A DNA stretch of 10,163 nucleotides from Acidobacteriota bacterium. GTDB taxonomy: Bacteria; Acidobacteriota; Vicinamibacteria; Vicinamibacterales; Vicinamibacteraceae. Positions 1-10,163 of the stretch are shown here, piece by piece. Location of the stretch: NCBI GenBank assembly GCA_013695405.1, contig JACDAO010000551.1, forward strand, positions 1 through 10,163, given 5' to 3'. Position numbers and translations under genes: made by a program. Within the stretch, counting starts at the first letter, position 1, and each line of letters begins with the position of its first letter. Below the pieces are notes generated by a model. It was not told the DNA's origin. It did no database searches and saw only the letters and a program-made list of their open reading frames with translations.

Positions 1-14
1 GGGCTAAGGAAGAG

Positions 15-38
15 GTAGGCGCCGGACTTGTCCGGCGC
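15..38 (+). repeat. REP-like palindromic repeat, copy 1 (3' of hisS)
   Basis: An inverted repeat with arms GGCGCCGGAC and GTCCGGCGC around a TT centre, preceded by a GTAG foot at 15-18 whose last G is the first arm base. The 24 bp are identical to the minus-strand copy at 4750-4773 and differ by one central base from the copy at 8139-8162. Flanking GAGGT (12-16) and ACCTC (42-46) could extend the stem across a small internal loop. It sits about 30 bp past the hisS stop; read in the hisS direction the hairpin is followed by a pyrimidine-rich run (CTACCTCTTCCTT), so it could also act in 3'-end formation. The repetition is seen directly; the REP assignment rests on the GTAG-plus-palindrome architecture and is inference. 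Confidence 0.75.
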
Positions 39-66
39 ACGACCTCGGGGGCTCGCGACCCGGGGA

Positions 67-1503
67 TCACGACGCCCCGGCTCGCCAGAGACTCGGGTCG
101 AGCAAGTCGCGGAGCCGGGCGGCAGCCTCGACGCGCGGCAGCCGTTGCTGCGCACCACTGCGGAGGTCCTTGACGGCAATCTCCCCCGCCGCGCGCTCGT
201 CGTCGCCCTCGATCACGACCAGCGGCACGCCGGTCGAGGCGGCGTACTTGAACTGTTTGCCGAGCTTGTCGGCGTCCGGATACACCTCGACCCGCAGGTC
301 GCCGGCGCGCAGCGCGTGCGCCAGCACCACCGCGTCGCCGGCGCGGGCCGCCGACCACTGTGCCACCAGCACGTCAGCGCCACCGCGTGCGACGTGCGCA
401 GGAAACATCTCCCGCTCGGTCATCACGACCAGGATGCGTTCCAGGCCTAGCGAAAAGCCGGCCGCCGGCACCTGCTGACCCAGGAACATCCCGACCAGCC
501 GATCGTACCGTCCGCCGCCACCGAGACTGCCGACCAGATCGGGCACGGCCATCTCCATGATGCAGCCGGTGTAATACGACAGTCCACGGGCCAGACTCAG
601 ATCGATCCGCAGATGCGCGGAGGCCGGCGTACCCGCGGCGAGCTCGAGCACCCGACGCAGCGTCCCGATGCCGTCCAGCGCGGCGGCATGACTGGCGACG
701 AAGGCCGTGACCCGGTCCAGCACGGCAGCGTTGTGCGACTGGTGGCGCTGCGGATCGGCCGGCCAGTCCGCCTCCGCTGCCTCCGCGGACCGCACCGTCG
801 GCGCCGCCGCGCCGGTGCCTCCATGCGCCAGGATCTCGAGCACGGCCTCCGCCGCGGTCGCGCGCAACCCGCGCTGCTCGTATTCGGCGCGCACCCCGGC
901 AACACCGATCTTGTCCAGCTTGTCCAAGGCCACCAGCGCGTCGCCGTGGCTGGCCGTGGGCACGCCGGCGGTGTCGAGCACACCGCCGAGGATCGCACGG
1001 TGATTCAGGCGCAGCACGACGTCGGCGAAGCCCAGCGCCTGCACCGCCTCGCAGGCGGCCGCGCACAATTCAGTCTCGACGACCGGCGAGGTCGAGCCGA
1101 TCGCGTCGACGTCGCATTGATAGAACTCGCGAAACCGCCCGCGGGCCGGACGATCGGCCCGCCACACCGGCTGGATCTGGTAGCGCTTGAAGAACTTCGG
1201 CAGGGTGGCGCGATGTTCGGCGACAACCCGCGACAGCGGCACGGTCAGGTCGTAGCGCAATGCCAGGTCGGCCAGACCGGACGCTTCATGCTCGCCGCGC
1301 TTGAGGATCTTGAAGATCAGCTGGTTGCCTTCGTCGCCGTACTTGCCCAGCAGCGTCTCGATGTTCTCGACCGCTGGCGTTTCGAGCGGCTCGAAGCCGT
1401 ATTTCTCGTAGACGCCGCGGATCACGGCGATCACGTGCGAGCGGCGACGCACGTCGGCGGGCAGGAAGTCCCGCATGCCGCGGGCGGGAGCTGAGGACGC
1501 CAT
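67..1503 (-). CDS. hisS: Histidyl-tRNA synthetase (class II), eukaryote-like subtype
   Basis: Charges tRNA-His with histidine using ATP; a cytosolic class II synthetase. The 478-residue product opens with the typical GMRDFLP (about 9-15). Motif 2 is at about 109-133 (QIQPVWRADRP, then RGRFREFYQCDVD), the histidine-binding signature LARGLSYYTG at about 304-313, the glycine-rich GGGGRYD at 328-334, and motif 3 AAGFSLGLERI at about 347-357. The C-terminal anticodon-binding domain covers about 376-470, with the usual DKLGKQFKYA at 411-420. RFREFYQCDVD in motif 2 is the form I associate with eukaryotic and some bacterial (for example Bacteroidetes) enzymes, rather than the shorter E. coli-type RYRQFHQ form. 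The ATG at 1503 follows the upstream gene's stop by 13 bp with no clear Shine-Dalgarno, which suggests translational coupling. Complete at both ends. Confidence 0.97.
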   Translation of the reverse strand: MASSAPARGMRDFLPADVRRRSHVIAVIRGVYEKYGFEPLETPAVENIETLLGKYGDEGNQLIFKILKRGEHEASGLADLALRYDLTVPLSRVVAEHRATLPKFFKRYQIQPVWRADRPARGRFREFYQCDVDAIGSTSPVVETELCAAACEAVQALGFADVVLRLNHRAILGGVLDTAGVPTASHGDALVALDKLDKIGVAGVRAEYEQRGLRATAAEAVLEILAHGGTGAAAPTVRSAEAAEADWPADPQRHQSHNAAVLDRVTAFVASHAAALDGIGTLRRVLELAAGTPASAHLRIDLSLARGLSYYTGCIMEMAVPDLVGSLGGGGRYDRLVGMFLGQQVPAAGFSLGLERILVVMTEREMFPAHVARGGADVLVAQWSAARAGDAVVLAHALRAGDLRVEVYPDADKLGKQFKYAASTGVPLVVIEGDDERAAGEIAVKDLRSGAQQRLPRVEAAARLRDLLDPSLWRAGAS

Positions 1504-1516
1504 GGCGCTGGCGCGG

Positions 1517-2038
1517 CTAACCGCGCGCCTCGCCTTCCATGTAGTCGAGCCGGTAGCCGACGTACCGGGCGGCGTAGTCGAGAATCGACGCCACTTCGTC
1601 GTCGCGCAGCACCCGGCGCACCGTGCCCGGGCTGCCCATCACCAGCGACCGTGCCGGCACCACCTGATCCTCGGTGACCAGCGTGCCGGCCGCGACGATC
1701 GAGTCCGGGCCGACCACCGCCCCGTTGAGGACGATCGCGCCCATCCCGATCAGGCAGCGGTCTTCGATGGTGCAGCCGTGGACAATGGCGCCGTGCCCGA
1801 CCGTCACCTGGTCGCCAATCGAAGTCGGGTGGGTGCCGCGCATGACGTGGACGATCGTCCCGTCCTGCAGGTTGGTCTGCGCGCCGATCCGGATGCGGTG
1901 CACGTCGCCTCGAACCACGCACTGCATCCAGATACTGGACTCCGCGCCAATCGTGACGTCACCGATGACCTGGGCACTCTGGTCGACGAAGACGGAGGGG
2001 TCGAGCTGTGGCCACTGGCCGCGGTACGGGCGAAGCAT
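1517..2038 (-). CDS. Gamma-carbonic-anhydrase-family protein (left-handed beta-helix)
   Basis: A 173-residue protein of the gamma-carbonic anhydrase / YrdA / PaaY group. Hexapeptide-type beta-helix repeats run from about 18 to 135 (for example VIGDVTIGAESSIW, then IGAQTNLQDGTIVHV), followed by a C-terminal helix. The three zinc-binding histidines are present at H64, H82 and H87 (TIVHV and VGHGAIVHG), as are the conserved R43 and D45 (VVRGDV) and N56, Q58 and D59 (NLQDG). The proton-shuttle glutamate loop of the archaeal Cam enzyme is not evident, so CO2 hydration activity is uncertain; many relatives are uncharacterised. I chose the ATG at 2038 because MLRPYRGQWPQL is a usual family start and CCGAGG lies just upstream. 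An in-frame ATG at 2092 would add 18 unconserved residues and has no ribosome site. It lies 13 bp upstream of hisS and is probably co-transcribed. Confidence 0.88.
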   Translation of the reverse strand: MLRPYRGQWPQLDPSVFVDQSAQVIGDVTIGAESSIWMQCVVRGDVHRIRIGAQTNLQDGTIVHVMRGTHPTSIGDQVTVGHGAIVHGCTIEDRCLIGMGAIVLNGAVVGPDSIVAAGTLVTEDQVVPARSLVMGSPGTVRRVLRDDEVASILDYAARYVGYRLDYMEGEARG

Positions 2039-2123
2039 GAACCTCGGGATTATACCTGCCCGCCTCGCGTCTGACGGGCTCAGTCCGTCCATCGCTGCTG
2101 CGCATGCAATAAATTCTACGCAT

Positions 2124-2144
2124 GATTACCTAACGAAGATAATC
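2124..2144. promoter_or_regulatory. Imperfect dyad, candidate operator before pheA
   Basis: GATTACC (2124-2130) and GATAATC (2138-2144) are inverted copies matching at 6 of 7 positions, separated by 7 bp. The right arm coincides with the GATAAT proposed as the pheA -10, a position where a bound repressor would block RNA polymerase. The dyad is visible but short, and in an AT-rich stretch it could arise by chance. No regulator gene is adjacent. Confidence 0.2.
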
Positions 2145-2168
2145 TTGACTTACCAAGACCGGCCCGGC

Positions 2169-2172
2169 AGGA
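2169..2172 (+). promoter_or_regulatory. Shine-Dalgarno site of pheA
   Basis: AGGA ends 7 bp before the ATG at 2180 and supports that start. The nearer ATG at 2172 hits a TGA after two further codons, so it cannot be used. Confidence 0.6.
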
Positions 2173-2179
2173 TGAACGC

Positions 2180-3052
2180 ATGACGGTGGCGTTCCAAGGC
2201 GAACCGGGCGCGTACAGCGAGGCAGCGGGGCAGATCTACGCCCCGGACGCGACGCTGCTGCCGTGCCCGAGCTTCGAGGACGTGTTCGGCGTCGTGGAGT
2301 CGGGCGGGGCCGCGCTCGGCATCCTGCCGATCGAGAACTCGATTGGCGGCACCATCCACCGTAACTACGACCTGCTGCTGGCCCACGATCCGACCATCGT
2401 CGGCGACCTCGAGCTGCGGGTCGTGCACAGCCTGATTGCCCTGCCAGGTACCTCGCTGGCACAGGTCCGACAGATCTACTCGCACCCGCAGGCGCTGGCC
2501 CAGTGCGACCGCTACCTGCGCGGACTGCCGGGCGTCGAAGTGGTCGCGACCTATGACACCGCCGGCAGCGCCAAGCTGATCAAGGACCGGCAACTGACCG
2601 ATGCCGCGGCGATTGCCTCGGAGCGCGCGGCCGCGGTGTTCGGGCTGCGGGTGCTGCAGACCGGGATTCAGGACTTCGCCGACAACATCACCCGCTTCCT
2701 GGTGGTGGCCTCACGCGGGGCCGAGGCACCGACCCGCGCCACCAACAAGACGACGGTGGTGTTCGCACTGCCCAATCAGGCCGGGGCGCTGTTCAAGGCG
2801 CTGAGCGTGTTCGCGCTGCGCGACATCGACCTGACCAAGCTCGAGTCGCGGCCGATCCCCGGGCGCCCCTGGGAGTACCTGTTCTATGTCGACCTGGCGG
2901 TGGGCGCCGAGGATTTCCGCTGCGCGCGCGCCCTGGCCCACCTGGCCGAGTTCGCGCCGACGCTGCGCAACCTCGGGTCCTACGCCTCGACGTTGTCGAC
3001 CCGCACCCCGACGCCCGCGGACCCGGTGGTCGCGGCAGGAGAGCCGGCATGA
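2180..3052 (+). CDS. pheA: Prephenate dehydratase with C-terminal ACT domain
   Basis: Converts prephenate to phenylpyruvate, the committed step to phenylalanine, in the cytosol. The 290-residue protein is monofunctional: there is no chorismate mutase domain at the N terminus. The catalytic region (about 1-178) starts with [12 protein letters not shown], carries [11 protein letters not shown] (48-57) and SHPQALAQC (101-109), and ends with the diagnostic NITRF (169-173) holding the essential Thr171. A regulatory ACT domain (about 190-270) has the GALFKAL (202-208) and ESRP (222-225) motifs that bind phenylalanine in characterised relatives, so feedback inhibition is expected. The last ~18 residues are a Pro/Ala-rich tail. 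Its TGA overlaps the ATG of ilvD (ATGA, 3049-3052), which makes it the first gene of the branched-chain operon and probably translationally couples the two. Confidence 0.95.
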   Translation: MTVAFQGEPGAYSEAAGQIYAPDATLLPCPSFEDVFGVVESGGAALGILPIENSIGGTIHRNYDLLLAHDPTIVGDLELRVVHSLIALPGTSLAQVRQIYSHPQALAQCDRYLRGLPGVEVVATYDTAGSAKLIKDRQLTDAAAIASERAAAVFGLRVLQTGIQDFADNITRFLVVASRGAEAPTRATNKTTVVFALPNQAGALFKALSVFALRDIDLTKLESRPIPGRPWEYLFYVDLAVGAEDFRCARALAHLAEFAPTLRNLGSYASTLSTRTPTPADPVVAAGEPA

Positions 3053-4785
3053 GTGACGTCCTGAAGCACAAGAGCGCGGCCATGACCGATGGCCCCAATC
3101 GCGCTCCGGCGCGGGCGATGTTCAAGGCGGTCGGCTTCACCGACGCCGACCTGGCCCGACCGCTGGTCGGCGTGGCCAACACCTGGACCGAGATCGGGCC
3201 TTGCAACTTCCATCTCCGCCGCCTCGCCGAGCACGTCAAGGCCGGCATCCGCGCCGGCGGGGGCACGCCGATGGAGTTCAACACCGTGGCGGTCTCCGAT
3301 GGCATCACCATGGGCGCCGAGGGGATGCGCGCCTCGCTGGTCAGCCGCGAGGTCATCGCCGACTCGATCGAACTGGTCGCCTTCGGGCATCACCTGGATG
3401 CGATCGTGATGCTGTGCGGCTGCGACAAGACGATTCCCGGCACGATCATGGCGCTCACCCGCCTGAACATCCCGGGGCTGGTGTTCTACGGCGGCTCGAT
3501 CGACCCGGGCCACTGGCACGGCCGCGACCTGACCATCCAGGACGTGTTCGAGGGCGTCGGGGCGCACGCGGCGGGCCGCATCTCGCTGACCGAACTGCAC
3601 GACATCGAGAACCACGCCTGCCCTGGCGCCGGTGCCTGCGGCGGCCAGTTCACCGCCAACACGATGGCTCTGGTCGCCGAGTTCCTCGGCATCACCGTGC
3701 CGGGCAGTGCCAGCATCCCAGCCAGCCTGATCGAGAAGGATTCGGCGGCGAAGCAGGCCGGTGAGACGGCGATGTCGCTGTTGCGTCGGGGGGTGCGGCC
3801 ACGCGATTTGATCACGCGCGCGGCGATCGACAACGCGATTGCCGGCGTGGTCGCGACCGGCGGGTCGACCAACGCGGTGATGCACCTGCTCGCGATCGCC
3901 CACGAAGCGCAGGTGCCACTCAGTATCGAGGACTTCAACCCGATTAACGACCGCACCCCGCTGCTGGCTGATCTGAAGCCAGGCGGGCGCTACGTCGCCG
4001 CCGACCTGCATCGCGCCGGCGGGGTGCCGCTGGTGTGTCAGCGGTTGGTCGAGGGTGGCGCGCTGGACGGCCGCTGCCCGACCGTCACGGGGCGGACGAT
4101 CGGCGAGGAGGCCGCGGCCGCGGTCGAGACTCCCGGTCAGGACGTGGTCCGTCCCTTCGACGCGCCGCTCAAGCCGACCGGCGGTTTGCTGGTGCTGCAC
4201 GGCAACCTCGCGCCCGAGGGCTGTGTGGTCAAGGTGTCGGGTTCGGTGCTGAAGGGCCATCAGGGGCCGGCGCGGGTCTTCGAATGCGAAGAAGATGCCT
4301 TTGCCGCCGTCCAGCACGGGGTCATCGTCGCCGGCGACGTGATCGTCATCCGCCACGAGGGCCCGCGCGGCGGTCCCGGCATGCGCGAGATGCTCGGCGT
4401 GACCGCGGCGATCATGGGCGCGGGCCTCGGCGAGAGCGTCGCCCTGCTCACCGACGGCCGCTTCTCGGGCGCCACCCGCGGCCTGATGGCCGGCCACGTC
4501 GCCCCCGAAGCGGTAGCCGGCGGGCCGATTGCCGCGCTTCGCACCGGCGACGTCGTGACCTTCGATCTCGCCCGGCGCCGCCTCGACGTCGCGCTCTCCG
4601 CCGACGAGATCGCCGATCGGCTGGCCGCCTACGTCGTGCCGCCGGCGCGCTACGCCACCGGCGTGATGGCCAAGTACGCCAGCCTGGTGTCGTCGGCCTC
4701 GGAGGGCGCAATCACGCGTCCTGCCCCCGCCATGTCCACCCCCATGCACGCGCCGGACAAGTCCGGCGCCTACGTCTTTCCGTGA
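3049..4785 (+). CDS. ilvD: Dihydroxyacid dehydratase, probably [2Fe-2S] type
   Basis: Dehydrates 2,3-dihydroxy-isovalerate and 2,3-dihydroxy-3-methylvalerate to the 2-oxo acids that precede valine/leucine and isoleucine. The 578-residue protein shows C52 (GPCNFH), C125 (CGCDKTIPG) and C197 ([14 protein letters not shown]), the three cysteines expected to hold the cluster. [12 protein letters not shown] resembles plant-type and other [2Fe-2S] members rather than the E. coli CxxC-type segment, so a [2Fe-2S] cluster is inferred. K127 is the expected carbamylated lysine, and Ser473 in [10 protein letters not shown] is the expected catalytic base. Family homology fades after LVSSASEGA (546-554); the last ~24 residues are an extra tail. 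Within that tail, residues 568-575 (APDKSGAY) are encoded by a REP-like palindrome. The ATG overlaps the pheA stop. Ten bp separate its stop from the earliest possible ilvB start. Confidence 0.96.
   Translation: MSDVLKHKSAAMTDGPNRAPARAMFKAVGFTDADLARPLVGVANTWTEIGPCNFHLRRLAEHVKAGIRAGGGTPMEFNTVAVSDGITMGAEGMRASLVSREVIADSIELVAFGHHLDAIVMLCGCDKTIPGTIMALTRLNIPGLVFYGGSIDPGHWHGRDLTIQDVFEGVGAHAAGRISLTELHDIENHACPGAGACGGQFTANTMALVAEFLGITVPGSASIPASLIEKDSAAKQAGETAMSLLRRGVRPRDLITRAAIDNAIAGVVATGGSTNAVMHLLAIAHEAQVPLSIEDFNPINDRTPLLADLKPGGRYVAADLHRAGGVPLVCQRLVEGGALDGRCPTVTGRTIGEEAAAAVETPGQDVVRPFDAPLKPTGGLLVLHGNLAPEGCVVKVSGSVLKGHQGPARVFECEEDAFAAVQHGVIVAGDVIVIRHEGPRGGPGMREMLGVTAAIMGAGLGESVALLTDGRFSGATRGLMAGHVAPEAVAGGPIAALRTGDVVTFDLARRRLDVALSADEIADRLAAYVVPPARYATGVMAKYASLVSSASEGAITRPAPAMSTPMHAPDKSGAYVFP
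4750..4773 (-). repeat. REP-like palindromic repeat, copy 2 (inside the ilvD 3' end)
   Basis: On the minus strand these 24 bp are identical to 15-38: a GTAG foot, arms GGCGCCGGAC and GTCCGGCGC, and a TT centre. The copy lies entirely within the ilvD reading frame and codes for residues 568-575, ten bases before the stop codon. In the ilvD direction the hairpin is followed by TACGTCTTTCC, close to the TACCTCTTCC that follows copy 1 in the hisS direction, so the two copies share flank as well as core. Confidence 0.75.
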
Positions 4786-4809
4786 GCCCTGAGTCATGAG
4801 CCGTGAGCC
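4782..4809 (+). repeat. Four tandem heptamers (NTGAGYC) at the ilvD-ilvB junction
   Basis: Four consecutive 7-bp units are visible: GTGAGCC, CTGAGTC, ATGAGCC and GTGAGCC. The first unit contains the ilvD TGA stop (4783-4785). The third begins with an ATG that is in frame with ilvB and could serve as an alternative start. Short heptameric tandem repeats of this kind occur in several bacterial genomes; their role here is unknown. Confidence 0.7.
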
Positions 4810-4813
4810 TGTT

Positions 4814-8123
<3,310 letters not shown>

Positions 8124-8126
8124 ACA

Positions 8127-8174
8127 CAGACTGCAACCGTAGGCGCCGGACGTGTCCGGCGCCGATGTTGTCTG
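8127..8174 (+). terminator. Extended stem-loop after ilvC, possible terminator
   Basis: Outside copy 3, CAGAC (8127-8131) can pair with GTCTG (8170-8174) and AAC (8135-8137) with GTT (8167-8169), making a longer interrupted stem capped by the 10-bp repeat hairpin. There is no clear run of T after it, so a classical intrinsic terminator is not proven. Its position at the end of the amino-acid operon and before a functionally unrelated gene makes transcript-end formation or mRNA protection plausible. Confidence 0.35.
8139..8162 (+). repeat. REP-like palindromic repeat, copy 3 (3' of ilvC)
   Basis: GTAG foot (8139-8142), arms GGCGCCGGAC and GTCCGGCGCC, with a GT centre in place of TT; one further matching base at 8163 completes a 10-bp perfect stem (8142-8163). 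It lies 15 bp past the ilvC stop. It is oriented with the GTAG foot facing ilvC, opposite to how copies 1 and 2 sit relative to their upstream genes. Confidence 0.75.
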
Positions 8175-8198
8175 CGTGAGTGGCGCGTACAATGCGTC

Positions 8199-10163
<1,965 letters not shown>

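Larger units (their letters stand above)
2039..2179. promoter_or_regulatory. Divergent intergenic region, probable promoters for both operons
   Basis: The region between the minus-strand beta-helix gene and plus-strand pheA includes a markedly AT-rich island (about 2105-2155) in otherwise GC-rich DNA. For the plus strand, GATAAT (2138-2143) is a possible -10 about 36 bp before the pheA ATG, and TTGACT (2145-2150) resembles a -35 but has no good -10 after it. For the minus strand, a perfect TATAAT (2054 to 2049) lies only 10 bp before the ATG and would give an almost leaderless mRNA; TAGAAT (2117 to 2112) is an alternative. No convincing -35 partner was found for any of them. I see no leader peptide rich in Ile, Val, Leu or Phe codons and no T-box-like structure, so classical attenuation is not supported. 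Confidence 0.4.

Noticed and set aside
613..1494. Plus-strand open frame inside hisS
   Set aside because: Antisense to hisS, whose class II motifs are intact; a GC-driven shadow.
2095..2179. Leader-peptide attenuator or T-box for the pheA-ilv operon
   Set aside because: Only tiny frames (M-Q-stop at 2104, M-I-T-stop at 2122) are present; no run of Phe/Ile/Val/Leu codons and no terminator/antiterminator pair.

Overview
The window is a GC-rich, densely packed piece of a bacterial chromosome with strong G/C preference at third codon positions. I cannot identify the organism from sequence alone. The eukaryote-like histidyl-tRNA synthetase, the secreted S9 peptidase and the short palindromic repeats would fit Acidobacteriota (for example Vicinamibacteria) or a similar soil phylum, but this is a low-confidence inference.

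Layout. On the minus strand, reading leftward from about 2040, lie a gamma-carbonic-anhydrase-like left-handed beta-helix protein (1517-2038) and hisS (67-1503). They are 13 bp apart and probably co-transcribed. An AT-rich divergent intergenic stretch (2039-2179) separates them from a plus-strand operon: pheA (prephenate dehydratase), ilvD, ilvB, ilvN and ilvC (2180-8123). After a 75-bp gap holding a strong palindrome comes a secreted S9-family prolyl-oligopeptidase-like enzyme, which runs off the right edge.

How the genes work together. IlvB+IlvN (acetohydroxyacid synthase), IlvC (ketol-acid reductoisomerase) and IlvD (dihydroxyacid dehydratase) are the first three common steps to valine and isoleucine, and also give the leucine precursor. 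PheA makes phenylpyruvate for phenylalanine and is joined to ilvD by an ATGA stop/start overlap, so one hydrophobic amino acid from a different pathway is coupled to branched-chain synthesis. ilvB and ilvN share a second ATGA overlap.

Most unusual content. A 24-bp palindromic repeat occurs three times (15-38, 4750-4773 on the minus strand, 8139-8162). Two copies are identical and one differs by one loop base. Each has a GTAG tetranucleotide at one foot, as in REP elements mobilised by RAYT transposases. One copy lies inside the 3' end of ilvD and encodes part of its C-terminal tail. Directly after it, four tandem heptamers (NTGAGYC, 4782-4809) fill the ilvD-ilvB junction and supply an alternative ilvB start codon. 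I found no phage, CRISPR, tRNA/rRNA genes, toxin-antitoxin or defence system; apart from the repeats this is a housekeeping biosynthetic region.
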